Source of the DNA: Halomarina litorea | GTDB lineage: Archaea; Halobacteriota; Halobacteria; Halobacteriales; Haloarculaceae | Length of the DNA stretch: 64,000 bases | NCBI RefSeq assembly: GCF_024227715.1 | Contig: NZ_CP100448.1 | Span: 1,633,655-1,697,654, forward strand | Direction of reading: 5' to 3' | In this document: positions 1-7,822 of the stretch, piece after piece | Layout of the letters: every line of letters begins with the position of its first letter | How positions within the stretch are numbered: position 1 is the first letter of the stretch | Translations under genes and position numbers: made by a program | Notes under the pieces: generated by a model | The model's input: the letters and a program-made list of their open reading frames with translations, nothing else | Told to the model about the DNA's origin: nothing | The model's database searches: none

Positions 1-251
1 ACGACGAGGAACTGCCGGAAGTGGACCAGTTGGCCGCCGAGGTCGCGCACCTCGCGGGCGAACCCCGAGGCGAGGTCGTTCAGGTCCCCCTCGACGGCCA
101 GCACCAGCACCGTCCCGTCGGTGACGAGACGGACCCACTCGGAGGGGCTGGTCTCCCCGTCGAGGACGCCGAGGACGACCCGCCCGTTCGCGTCCGACTG
201 GTCATCGATTTCTCGCTCGACCGACTGGAGGTCGAGATCGAACCCTGCCAT
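1..251 (-). CDS. Haloarchaeal small conserved protein, 3' part cut by window edge
   Basis: The reading frame opens at an ATG (complement of 249-251) and runs off the left edge, giving 83 visible residues that begin MAGFDLDLQSVEREI. The visible part has an acidic N-terminus, then a hydrophobic strand (VVLGVLDGE), then a V-L-V-L-A-V-E-G-D-L segment and a G-F-A-R-E-V helix, so it looks like a small alpha/beta fold. From memory it resembles the haloarchaeal DUF5779 family, which has no known function. That assignment is tentative. It lies downstream of ilvD on the same strand with an 81-bp gap. Confidence 0.6.
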   Translation of the reverse strand, partial: MAGFDLDLQSVEREIDDQSDANGRVVLGVLDGETSPSEWVRLVTDGTVLVLAVEGDLNDLASGFAREVRDLGGQLVHFRQFLV

Positions 252-332
252 ACCTCCCTCTTCTCGCAGGGGGACAAAAACACACGCGCAATAGACATTG
301 CAGGTCGGCCCGCGGGTGGCCCCCGAGACGCC

Positions 333-2087
333 TCAGTCTAGCCTGCGGACGCCGGGGTTCGTCACCGCGCCGTTGGCCGCCGAGTCGAACGCCTGCCCGT
401 ACTTCGCGAGGACGCCGCCCGAGTACGCCGGTTCCGGCTGTTCCCGGTCGGCGAGTCGCTCCTCGAGTTCCTCGTCGGTGAGGTCGACGTCGAGGCTCCG
501 GTCGGGGATGTCGATGGTGACGTGGTCGCCGTCCTCCAGTGCGGCGAGGGGGCCGCCGACGAACGCCTCGGGGGCGGCGTGACCGATCATCGGCCCGCGG
601 GTGGCCCCCGAGAAGCGTCCGTCGGTGACCATCGCCACGTCGTCCTCGTGGCCCTGCCCGACGACGGCGGCGGTGACGCCGAGCATCTCACGCATGCCGG
701 GACCGCCGCGCGGGCCCTCGTTGCGGATGACGATGACGTCGCCCGACTCGATGCGCCCCTCCTGGACGTACTTCATGGCCGCCTCCTCGTTCTCGAAGAC
801 GCGGGCCGGTCCCTCGTGGTGGAAGGCGTCCTCGCCCGTCACCTTCAGGATGGCACCGTCGGGCGCGAGGTTGCCCTTCAGCACCTTGATGGCTCCCTCC
901 TCGTGGAACGGGTCCGAGACGGGCCGGAGGAAGTCCACGTCGATGGACTCGTCGGCCGGCAGGTCGAGTTCGGCGAGTTCTTCGGAGACGGTGCGGCCCG
1001 TGACGGTCATCGCGTCGCCGTGGTAGAGGCCCGCCTCGACCAGTCGTCGGACGACGACGGGGACGCCGCCGACGTCGTGGAGGTCCTTCATGACGCGCGT
1101 GCCGCCGGGCTGGAGGTTGGCTATCTTGGGCGTGCGCCGCGAGATGTCGTCGAAGTCGTCGATGGAGAGGTCGATATCGGCCTCCGCCGCGAGCGCCAGC
1201 AGGTGGAGGACGGCGTTCGTCGACCCTCCCATCGCGACCTGCAGGGCGATGGCGTTCTCGAAGGACTCCCGCGTCAGGATGTCGGAGGGCTTTCGGTCGG
1301 CCTCGACGGCGTCGAGGACGAGTTCGCCCGCCCGGCGCGCCACCTCGTATCGCTCCTCGTCCTCGGCGGGCGGTGAGGCGCTGCCGAGGGGCGCGAGGCC
1401 GAGTGCCTCGCTGATGGACGCCATCGTGTTGGCGGTGAACATCCCGCCACAGGAGCCGGCGCCGGGACACGCGTGGCGTTCGAGTTCGTCCAGTTCCTCG
1501 CGGCTCATCTCGCCCTGCGCGTACGTGCCGACGCCCTCGAAGACGTTCTGGACCGTCACCTCCCGACCCCCGTGTTCGCCGGGGAGGATGGACCCGCCGT
1601 AGAGGAACACCGTCGGGAGGTCGGTCCGGATGGCGGCCATCATCATGCCGGGGAGGTTCTTGTCGCACCCGGCGACGGTGACGAGGGCGTCCATGCGTTC
1701 GCCGAAGGCGACGAGTTCGACGGAGTCGGCGATGACCTCCCGCGAGACGAGCGAGGCCTTCATCCCCTCGGTACCCATCGAGATGGCGTCCGAGATGGTG
1801 ATGGTGCCGAACTCGATGGGCATCCCGCCCGCGTCGTCGACGCCCTCGATGGCCGCGTCGGCCACGTCGTCGAGGTGGACGTTACAGGGCGTGATGTCGG
1901 CGGCGGGGTTGGCGACGCCGACCATCGGCGAGGCGAGGTCCTCGTCGTCGTAGCCCATCGCCCGGAACATCGACCGGTGCGGGGCGCGTTCGGGCCCCTC
2001 GGTGACCTCCCGGCTCCGGAGGCCCTCCGCCTTCTCCGGCTTCTCGACGTCCCCGTCGGCGTCGCGATCCGCGTGCTGTTGGTTCAT
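333..2087 (-). CDS. ilvD: Dihydroxy-acid dehydratase
   Basis: IlvD catalyses the third common step of Val/Ile synthesis, dehydrating 2,3-dihydroxy acids to 2-keto acids, using an Fe-S cluster and Mg2+. The 584-residue product is of normal family length. It has the conserved blocks [16 protein letters not shown] (Cys68), [14 protein letters not shown] (Cys141) and [17 protein letters not shown] (Cys207, Cys213). By comparison with the family, Cys68, Cys141 and Cys213 are the cluster ligands. The first ~40 residues are hydrophilic and less conserved, so a start further in is possible. A purine-rich GGAGGGAGAGGT precedes the chosen ATG. It is divergent from leuA and not part of the ilvB-leuB operon, but it acts in the same pathway. 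Confidence 0.97.
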   Translation of the reverse strand: MNQQHADRDADGDVEKPEKAEGLRSREVTEGPERAPHRSMFRAMGYDDEDLASPMVGVANPAADITPCNVHLDDVADAAIEGVDDAGGMPIEFGTITISDAISMGTEGMKASLVSREVIADSVELVAFGERMDALVTVAGCDKNLPGMMMAAIRTDLPTVFLYGGSILPGEHGGREVTVQNVFEGVGTYAQGEMSREELDELERHACPGAGSCGGMFTANTMASISEALGLAPLGSASPPAEDEERYEVARRAGELVLDAVEADRKPSDILTRESFENAIALQVAMGGSTNAVLHLLALAAEADIDLSIDDFDDISRRTPKIANLQPGGTRVMKDLHDVGGVPVVVRRLVEAGLYHGDAMTVTGRTVSEELAELDLPADESIDVDFLRPVSDPFHEEGAIKVLKGNLAPDGAILKVTGEDAFHHEGPARVFENEEAAMKYVQEGRIESGDVIVIRNEGPRGGPGMREMLGVTAAVVGQGHEDDVAMVTDGRFSGATRGPMIGHAAPEAFVGGPLAALEDGDHVTIDIPDRSLDVDLTDEELEERLADREQPEPAYSGGVLAKYGQAFDSAANGAVTNPGVRRLD

Positions 2088-2407
2088 ACCTCTCCCTCCG
2101 GGCGCGGGGACTTACCGCTACCGCCCGGGGAGAGCGTTGCGGCGGGGACGCCGGACGAACGGTCACATCGAGCGCGCGCCAGCGCATCGGGGTGGGCGTT
2201 CGTGGGGTTTCGAGGCAAAACTCTCGGTGAAAGACGACGAGTCACACACCCTTTCGTCCCGGCGTCTGGGGATGCGTATGAGGTCACCCGAACTGATATT
2301 AGGCGTTGGTGTCGGGCGGTTTTCGAGAAGCTACCGGCGGCGATGACTGTGCTAGTTTCGCCACCAGAGGTAGGTTTATTATCCTCCCCTCGTTGCGACC
2401 GAGTACA
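2088..2407. other. Divergent intergenic region between ilvD and leuA
   Basis: This 320-bp region has no convincing gene. It must carry promoters for ilvD (leftward) and leuA (rightward). The one clear element is an AT-rich box (TTTATTATC) near 2375-2383 for leuA. An ATG at 2343 is in frame with leuA, but it lies upstream of that TATA box, so it is unlikely to be the transcribed start. Confidence 0.6.
2371..2383 (+). promoter_or_regulatory. leuA promoter (TATA box)
   Basis: TAGGTTTATTATC is the only strongly AT-rich stretch in the ilvD-leuA spacer. Its centre is about 29 bp upstream of the ATG at 2408, the spacing expected for a leaderless haloarchaeal transcript that starts at or next to that ATG. 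Confidence 0.6.
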
Positions 2408-2479
2408 ATGTCCCAAGACATCGAGGGCACGTCGACTGAGTCGGCGGGTCGAGTTCTCGCAGGGCACGTTGCGTACTGA
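2408..2479 (+). other. Short ORF at the leuA 5' end (leader ORF or first segment of a frameshifted leuA)
   Basis: ATG 2408 opens a 23-codon ORF (beginning MSQDIEGTSTES) that stops at TGA 2477-2479. It lies at leaderless spacing from the TATA box. It is not enriched in Leu codons, so it does not look like a classical leu attenuator peptide. Joining its start to the downstream frame by removing one base near 2443-2452 gives MSQDIEGTSTES followed by RVEFSQGTL, which from memory resembles the N-terminus of haloarchaeal LeuA proteins. I therefore favour a 1-nt frame break, real or artefactual, over a separate leader peptide. Confidence 0.5.
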
Positions 2480-3641
2480 ATCCGAGTTTGACAAAGCTCG
2501 GATCTTCGACACCACCCTGCGGGACGGCGAGCAGTCACCGCGGACTTCGTTCTCGTACGACGACAAGCGCGAGATAGCCGCGCTGCTGGACGCGATGAAC
2601 GTCCACGTCATCGAGGCCGGGTTCCCCGTGAACTCGGACGCCGAGTTCGCCGCCGTCCGTGATATCGCTGAGAGTACCGAGACGACCGTCTGCGGGCTGG
2701 CACGCGTCGTCGAGGAGGACGTGGAGGCCGCGCTCGATTCGGGTGTGGAGATGGTCCACGTCTTCGCCTCGACGAGCGACGTCCAACTCGAAGACTCCAT
2801 GCACGCCACCCGCGAGGAGGTGGTCGAGCGGTCGGTCGAGAGCGTCCGCCGGGTCAACGAGGCCGGCGCGGAGGTCATGTTCTCGCCGATGGACGCCACG
2901 CGCACGGACGAGGACTTCCTCGTCGAAATCGTCGAAGCCGTCGACGAGGTGGGCGTGGACTGGATCAACATCCCCGACACCTGCGGGGTGGCCACCCCGA
3001 CGCGCTACATGAAGCTGACCGAACTCATCGCGTCGCACACCGACGGGCGGGTGGACGTCCACACGCACGACGACTTCGGGCTGGCGAGCGCGAACGCGCT
3101 GGCCGGCTTCGAGGCCGGTGCCTCGCAGGCGCAGGTCTCCGTCAACGGCATCGGCGAACGGGCCGGCAACGCCGCCTTCGAGGAGGTCGTCATGGCCGTC
3201 GAGAGCATCTACGGCGTCGACACCGGCATCGACACCACCCGCATCACCGAACTGGCGAAACTCGTCGAGGAGAAGAGCGGCATGCCCATCCCGGCGAACA
3301 AGCCGGTCGTGGGCGCGAACGCCTTCTCCCACGAGTCCGGCATCCACGCCGCGGGCGTCATCGAGAACGCCGCCACCTTCGAACCGGGCATCATGACCCC
3401 GGAGATGGTCGGTGCCACGCGCGAACTGGTGCTGGGCAAGCACACCGGCACCCACTCGGTCCGCCAGCGCCTGCGCGACGCGGGCTACGACCCGAGCGAG
3501 GAGGCCGTACGCGCGGTCACCCGCAAGGTCAAGGACCACGGCGCGGACAAACAGCAGGTCACCGACGACGTGCTGCACGAGTTCGCGGAGAGCGTGGGCC
3601 TGGAGGCCGAACGCGAGCGAGTCACGGAGGGACGGCACTGA
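2408..3641 (+). CDS. leuA: 2-isopropylmalate synthase family protein (5' frame unresolved)
   Basis: LeuA condenses acetyl-CoA with 2-oxoisovalerate, the committed step of leucine synthesis. The uninterrupted frame carries the HMGL-like TIM-barrel signature FDTTLRDGEQSPRTSFSY, then IEAGFPVNSDAEF, the metal-binding HTHDDFGLASANAL and NAFSHESGIHAAG. The product ends at about 390 residues (counting from TTG 2469), so it lacks the C-terminal LeuA allosteric dimer domain of ~500-residue bacterial enzymes. Feedback control by leucine through that domain is therefore not expected. A citramalate synthase role cannot be excluded, but the location next to the leuCDB operon favours leucine. The start is uncertain: TATA spacing points to ATG 2408, which is out of frame by one base; ATG 2343 (upstream of the TATA) and TTG 2469 are in frame. 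Confidence 0.9.
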
Positions 3642-3730
3642 TGGCAGTCCCCCCGCGTTCTCCACGCGACCAGCCCCTGCTGTGCGACGGACGACCCGGG
3701 GGGACCGGCGCGGGCGAAACTTGCCCGGCG

Positions 3731-3746
3731 GGTAACTCTTATACTC
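3731..3746 (+). promoter_or_regulatory. Promoter of the ilvB leader transcript (BRE/TATA)
   Basis: GGTAACTCTTATACTC holds a TATA element (TTATAC, 3739-3744) centred 26-27 bp upstream of the ATG at 3768. This is the canonical archaeal TATA-to-start distance, so the predicted mRNA begins at the leader ATG itself and leaves about 150 nt before ilvB. Confidence 0.65.
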
Positions 3747-3767
3747 GCGGCGGCGAACGGGCGAGTG

Positions 3768-3839
3768 ATGACGCTCACCGACGCTCCCGGCACGCCCGCC
3801 GCGAGCGTCGCGCTCGTGATTATTGTAGGGGCCGCCTAG
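3768..3839 (+). CDS. Candidate ilvB-operon leader peptide (23 aa, branched-chain-rich)
   Basis: ATG 3768 to TAG 3837-3839 encodes 23 residues. Residues 14-23 are VALVIIVGAA, six of ten being Val, Ile or Leu. The two Ile codons are ATT ATT followed by GTA, codons rarely used in the surrounding GC-rich genes where ATC and GTC/GTG dominate. The peptide sits between a promoter and ilvB, in a leaderless position, and its last codons form the 5' arm of a 9-bp hairpin. The layout recalls the enterobacterial ilvB leader peptide IvbL, which also ends in a Val-rich run followed by VGNAP. Function as a sensor of charged branched-chain tRNAs is inferred; nothing here proves translation. Confidence 0.55.
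   Translation: MTLTDAPGTPAASVALVIIVGAA
3801..3817 (+). promoter_or_regulatory. Leader RNA hairpin A
   Basis: GCGAGCG (3801-3807) can pair with CGCTCGT (3811-3817) across the 3-nt loop TCG, with one G-U pair. The stem ends at the first Val codon of the Val-Ile-Ile-Val run of the leader peptide. It may be a pause or competing structure next to hairpin B. Confidence 0.35.
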
Positions 3840-3847
3840 CCCCTACA
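3824..3847 (+). promoter_or_regulatory. Leader RNA hairpin B overlapping the regulatory codons and stop of the leader peptide
   Basis: TGTAGGGGC (3824-3832) pairs perfectly with GCCCCTACA (3839-3847), a 9-bp stem with a 6-nt loop. The 5' arm overlaps the end of the second Ile codon and the Val codon (GTA), and the stop codon lies in the loop/3' arm. A ribosome stalled on the Ile/Val codons would cover the 5' arm and stop the stem from forming. No U-run follows, so if it controls ilvB it may act by pausing, factor-dependent termination or translation rather than as a simple intrinsic terminator. Confidence 0.5.
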
Positions 3848-3918
3848 CCACCTCTCCTGCCGACGGCTTCTGTATCGCGGTTCGACCGACCAGTGACACC
3901 ACCAATGCGAGGAAACTC

Positions 3919-5763
3919 ATGAGCGAGCGCGCGAGCGCGACACGCCCCGACGCGGACGCCGACGCCGAAGACGGCGCGTCCACGTCGGGCGACGACCGAG
4001 GAGAACAGCACCCGACCGATTCCGAGGAGACGGCCCGGACGGCGAGCGGCCGGCCCGTCACCACCGGGGCGCAGGCCGTCGTGGCCGCCCTCGAAGCCGC
4101 GGGCGCGAGACACGTCTTCGGCGTGCAGGGCGGGGCCATCATGCCCGTCTACGACGCCCTGTACGACGCCGACCTGACCCACGTGACGATGGCCCACGAA
4201 CAGGGCGCGTCACACGCCGCGGACGCCTACGGGCAGGTCACGGGCGAGCCGGGCGTCTGCATGGCCACGTCGGGGCCGGGGGCGACCAACCTCGTCACCG
4301 GCATCGCCGACGCCAACATGGACTCGGACCCGCTCATCGCGCTGACCGGGCAGGTCCCCACGGACTTCGTCGGCAACGACGCCTTCCAGGAGACGGACAC
4401 CATCGGCGTCACCCGACCCATCACGAAGGCCAACTACTTCGCCAGCGAGTCCACCACCGTCGGCGACACCGTCGGCGAGGCGTTCGCGCTGGCGGGTGCG
4501 GGCCGGCCGGGACCGACGCTGGTCGACCTCCCGAAGGACGTGACGAACGCCGAGACCGACCGCGGCCCGGAGGAGGGGGCACTCCCCGAGTACTACGAGG
4601 TTCCCGAGGGGGCGAACGAGTCGGCCGTCGAGGCCGCCGCGACCGCCCTCGCGCGCGCCGAGAAGCCCCTCATCCTATCGGGCGGCGGCGTGACGAAGGG
4701 CGACGCGAGCGAGCAACTGCGCGCGTTCGCCATCGACCACGGCATCCCCGTCGTCACGACCATGCCCGGCATCGGGACGTTCCCCGAGGACCACGACCTG
4801 TCTCTGTCGTGGGCCGGGATGCACGGCACCGGCTACGCCAACATGGCCATCTCGCACACCGACTGCCTGCTGGCGGTCGGGACGCGGTTCGACGACCGAC
4901 TGACCGGCGGCATCGAGACGTTCGCACCCGACGCGGCGGTCATCCACGTGGACATCGACGCGGCGGAGATATCGAAGAACGTCCACGCGGACTACCCCCT
5001 CATCGGGGACGCGGGCACGATCCTCGACCAGTTGGCGGAGACGATGCCCGCCGCCTTCGAGGCCGTCGGCACCGGCAGCGACTCCTACGAGGAGTGGCGC
5101 GAGCAGTGCGCGTCCTGGAAGGAAGAGTACCCGATGGACTACGCGACGCCGGACGACCAGCCGGTGAAACCGCAGTTCGTCGTGGAGGCGCTGGACGAAC
5201 TGACGCCCGACGACACCATCGTCACCTCCGGCGTCGGCCAGCACCAGATGTGGGCCTCCCAGTACTGGACGTTCCGCCACCCGCGGACGTGGATTTCGAG
5301 CCACGGGCTGGGGACGATGGGCTACGGCCTGCCCGCCGCAATCGGCGCGAAGATGGCCGCCCCCGACAGGGACGTGGTCTGCTTCGACGGCGACGGCAGT
5401 TTCCTCATGACGCTGCAGGAACTCTCCGTCGCGGTCCGCGAGGACCTCGACGTCACCGTCGTCGTCCTGAACAACGAGGCCATCGGGATGGTCCGCCAGT
5501 GGCAGGACGCCTTCTTCGACGAGCGACGGATGGCGTCGATGTACGGGTGGATGCCTGACTTCGCCCAACTCGCCGAGGCGTTCGGCGCGCGCGGGTTCAC
5601 CCTGCGCGAGTACGACGACGTGGCCGACACCCTGCAGGCGGCCATCGACTACGACGGTCCCTCCGTGGTCGACGCCCACATCGACCCCGACGAGAACGTC
5701 TACCCGATGGTGCCCAGCGGCGGCGACAACAGCCAGTTCGCCCTCTCGGAGGACCAGCTATGA
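3919..5763 (+). CDS. ilvB: Acetolactate synthase large (catalytic) subunit
   Basis: IlvB is the TPP-, Mg2+- and FAD-dependent enzyme that condenses two pyruvates, or pyruvate plus 2-oxobutyrate, in Val/Leu and Ile synthesis. The 614-residue product has an acidic, low-complexity N-terminal extension of about 45 residues. The TPP-binding N domain follows, with the activating Glu in HEQGASHAADAYGQVTG (about residue 94), then the central FAD-type domain. The C-terminal TPP motif is GDGSFLMTLQELSVA to LNNEAIGMVRQWQ (about residues 488-520). A GAGG Shine-Dalgarno-like stretch at 3906-3911 precedes the ATG, as expected for an internal cistron behind the leader ORF. It overlaps ilvN by 4 bp. Confidence 0.97.
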   Translation: MSERASATRPDADADAEDGASTSGDDRGEQHPTDSEETARTASGRPVTTGAQAVVAALEAAGARHVFGVQGGAIMPVYDALYDADLTHVTMAHEQGASHAADAYGQVTGEPGVCMATSGPGATNLVTGIADANMDSDPLIALTGQVPTDFVGNDAFQETDTIGVTRPITKANYFASESTTVGDTVGEAFALAGAGRPGPTLVDLPKDVTNAETDRGPEEGALPEYYEVPEGANESAVEAAATALARAEKPLILSGGGVTKGDASEQLRAFAIDHGIPVVTTMPGIGTFPEDHDLSLSWAGMHGTGYANMAISHTDCLLAVGTRFDDRLTGGIETFAPDAAVIHVDIDAAEISKNVHADYPLIGDAGTILDQLAETMPAAFEAVGTGSDSYEEWREQCASWKEEYPMDYATPDDQPVKPQFVVEALDELTPDDTIVTSGVGQHQMWASQYWTFRHPRTWISSHGLGTMGYGLPAAIGAKMAAPDRDVVCFDGDGSFLMTLQELSVAVREDLDVTVVVLNNEAIGMVRQWQDAFFDERRMASMYGWMPDFAQLAEAFGARGFTLREYDDVADTLQAAIDYDGPSVVDAHIDPDENVYPMVPSGGDNSQFALSEDQL

Positions 5764-6473
5764 GTTCGGACTCCGAGGGCGACGGAGAGCGGAGTACGGA
5801 CCCCGACTCGGTCCCCCGCAAGGGACTGCAGGGTCCCCGTCCCGGGGAACGGACCCGCCCGCACGGGCGGCGGTCCGGACAGGGAATCCGCATCGACCCG
5901 CAGGCAGAGGCGACCCACCAGCCCCGGCGGACGGCCATCTCGGCGCTCGTGAAGAACGAACCCGGCGTGCTGGCGGAGGTGTCCGGCCTCGTCAGTCGGC
6001 GACAGTTCAACATCGAGTCGCTGACCGTCGGGCCGACGACCAACCCCGAGACGTCGCGCATCACGCTGGTCATCGAGGAACCCGACCCTGGCGTCCGGCA
6101 GGTCGAACGCCAGTTGGAGAAGCTCCTGCCGGTCATCTCGGTGCGCGAACTGGGGACCGACGCGGTGCGGCGCGAACTCGTCGTGTTGAAGGTCCACGGG
6201 GACCGACCCGACGAGGTCAACGCCATCACGCAGATGTACGACGGCCGGACGCTCGACGCCGGGCCTCGGACCATCACCGTCGAGATAACCGGCGACGAAC
6301 AGAAGATCGACGACGCCATCGACGCGTTCCGCCAGTTCGGCATCCGCGAACTCGCCCGGACGGGCCAGACGGCCCTCGCGCGCGGCGACGAGTGGACGAC
6401 CCACGCCGAGGAGGAACGCTACGAGCAGTTGCGCAGCGAGACCGACCCGACACCGACCACAGCGGACGACTGA
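5760..6473 (+). CDS. ilvN: Acetolactate synthase small (regulatory) subunit
   Basis: IlvN binds IlvB, stimulates it and confers valine feedback inhibition through an ACT domain. The 237-residue product starts at an ATG overlapping the ilvB stop (ATGA). A poorly conserved charged stretch of ~60 residues comes first. The ACT domain is at about residues 61-135 ([34 protein letters not shown]), followed by the C-terminal ALS_ss_C domain (residues ~140-215). The long N-terminal extension is larger than in bacterial IlvN (~160 residues) and rich in R, D and P. Translational coupling with ilvB is likely from the overlap. Confidence 0.95.
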   Translation: MSSDSEGDGERSTDPDSVPRKGLQGPRPGERTRPHGRRSGQGIRIDPQAEATHQPRRTAISALVKNEPGVLAEVSGLVSRRQFNIESLTVGPTTNPETSRITLVIEEPDPGVRQVERQLEKLLPVISVRELGTDAVRRELVVLKVHGDRPDEVNAITQMYDGRTLDAGPRTITVEITGDEQKIDDAIDAFRQFGIRELARTGQTALARGDEWTTHAEEERYEQLRSETDPTPTTADD

Positions 6474-6480
6474 GACTCAG

Positions 6481-7518
6481 ATGACAGACGCAACCATCTA
6501 CTACGACGACGACGCGGAGCACGGATACATCGCGGAGAAGACGGTAGCCGTCCTCGGCTACGGGAGCCAGGGCCACGCCCACGCCCAGAACCTCGCCGAC
6601 AGCGGGGTCGAGGTCATCGTGGGTCTGCGCGAGGACTCTTCCTCGCGCGAGGCCGCACAGGCCGACGGCCTGCGCGTGGCGACGGCCGCAGAGGCCGCCG
6701 CGGAAGCCGAGATTATCTCGGTACTGGTGCCCGACACCGTCCAGCCGGCGGTGTACGAGGAGATAGCGCCCCACCTCGACCCCGGCGACACCCTGCAGTT
6801 CGCCCACGGGTTCAACATCCACTACGGCCAGATCGAACCGCCAGAGGACGTGGACGTGACGATGGTCGCGCCCAAGTCGCCGGGCCACCTCGTCCGCCGG
6901 AACTTCGAGAACGACGAGGGGACGCCCGGCCTGCTCGCCATCTACCAGGACGCGACGGGCGAGGCGAAGAAAGAGGGTCTCGCGTACGCGAAGGCCATCG
7001 GCTGTACCCGCGCGGGCGTCGTCGAGACGTCGTTCCGCGAGGAGACCGAGACCGACCTGTTCGGCGAACAGGCCGTCCTCTGTGGCGGCGTCACCGAACT
7101 CATCAAGGCCGGATACGAGACGCTCGTGGACGCCGGCTACTCGCCGGAGATGGCCTACTTCGAGTGCCTCAACGAGATGAAGCTCATCGTCGACCTGATG
7201 TACGAGGGTGGGCTGGGCGGGATGTGGGACTCGGTGTCCGACACGGCCGAGTACGGCGGGCTGACCCGCGGCGAGCGAATCGTCGACGACCACGCCCGCG
7301 AGAACATGAAGGAGGTGCTGGAGGAGGTCCAGAACGGCGAGTTCGCCCGCGAGTGGATTCTGGAGAACCAGGCGGGACGCCCCGGCTACAACCAGCGCCA
7401 CGCCGCCGAGGCGAACCACGACATCGAGGCGGTCGGCGAGGACCTGCGCGCGCTGTTCGCGTGGGGCGACGACGACTCGGAGCGAGAACAGGAAGCGGAA
7501 GCACCAGCGGACGACTGA
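6481..7518 (+). CDS. ilvC: Ketol-acid reductoisomerase, class I
   Basis: IlvC isomerises and reduces acetolactate or acetohydroxybutyrate to the 2,3-dihydroxy acids used by IlvD. The N-terminal Rossmann domain has [13 protein letters not shown] (about residues 26-38), followed by the cofactor-specificity loop [12 protein letters not shown]. Its Arg and Ser residues favour NADPH by family knowledge. The knotted C-terminal domain has the two-Mg2+ site in [13 protein letters not shown] (Asp192, Glu196), plus [18 protein letters not shown]. An extra acidic tail follows residue ~330. The gene lies 7 bp after ilvN in the same operon. Confidence 0.97.
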   Translation: MTDATIYYDDDAEHGYIAEKTVAVLGYGSQGHAHAQNLADSGVEVIVGLREDSSSREAAQADGLRVATAAEAAAEAEIISVLVPDTVQPAVYEEIAPHLDPGDTLQFAHGFNIHYGQIEPPEDVDVTMVAPKSPGHLVRRNFENDEGTPGLLAIYQDATGEAKKEGLAYAKAIGCTRAGVVETSFREETETDLFGEQAVLCGGVTELIKAGYETLVDAGYSPEMAYFECLNEMKLIVDLMYEGGLGGMWDSVSDTAEYGGLTRGERIVDDHARENMKEVLEEVQNGEFAREWILENQAGRPGYNQRHAAEANHDIEAVGEDLRALFAWGDDDSEREQEAEAPADD

Positions 7519-7522
7519 ACCA

Positions 7523-7822
7523 ATGACAGACGACACACGGCGGAACGGACGCGACGATGAGTACCGACCGACGCTCGGCGAGATGAGCCACACCAACCCG
7601 CAGACCGGCGAGAGCTTCGGCGACGCGATGGTGTACCGCCGCGGGCCGACGGTGGCCGCGGACGGCGGCGAGGCGGAGGCCGTCCCCGCCGACGCCGAGG
7701 AGGCAGCCGAGAGTGACCAGTTGAAGGACGTCGACCACACCCCCGCCCGCGGCGACGTGGACGTGAACCGCGTCCACGAACGCGGCGGGGAGGCGACCAC
7801 CGGAGACGACGTAGAGGAATGA
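7523..7822 (+). CDS. Small acidic protein embedded between ilvC and leuC
   Basis: This 99-residue, D/E-rich product has no recognised domain. It begins 4 bp after the ilvC stop and overlaps the leuC start by 4 bp (ATGA), so it is embedded in the operon and probably translationally coupled. Its most ordered part is [27 protein letters not shown] (shown in pieces: residues ~15-41); the rest looks disordered. I do not know its function. The fixed place between KARI and isopropylmalate isomerase suggests a role tied to the pathway, but this is only inferred. Confidence 0.75.
   Translation: MTDDTRRNGRDDEYRPTLGEMSHTNPQTGESFGDAMVYRRGPTVAADGGEAEAVPADAEEAAESDQLKDVDHTPARGDVDVNRVHERGGEATTGDDVEE

Noticed and set aside
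522-1376. 284-residue plus-strand ORF antisense to ilvD
   Set aside because: IlvD is unmistakable on the minus strand and has the conserved Fe-S motifs. The plus ORF is a GC-shadow.
2408-2479. Reading the 23-codon leuA upstream ORF as a Leu attenuator
   Set aside because: It has few Leu codons and no terminator-like hairpin, and joining frames by one base gives a sensible LeuA N-terminus. A frame break is preferred.
3641-3922. 93-residue ORF across the leuA-ilvB spacer
   Set aside because: It has no TATA or RBS support, is in a different frame from the candidate leader, and has no motifs.
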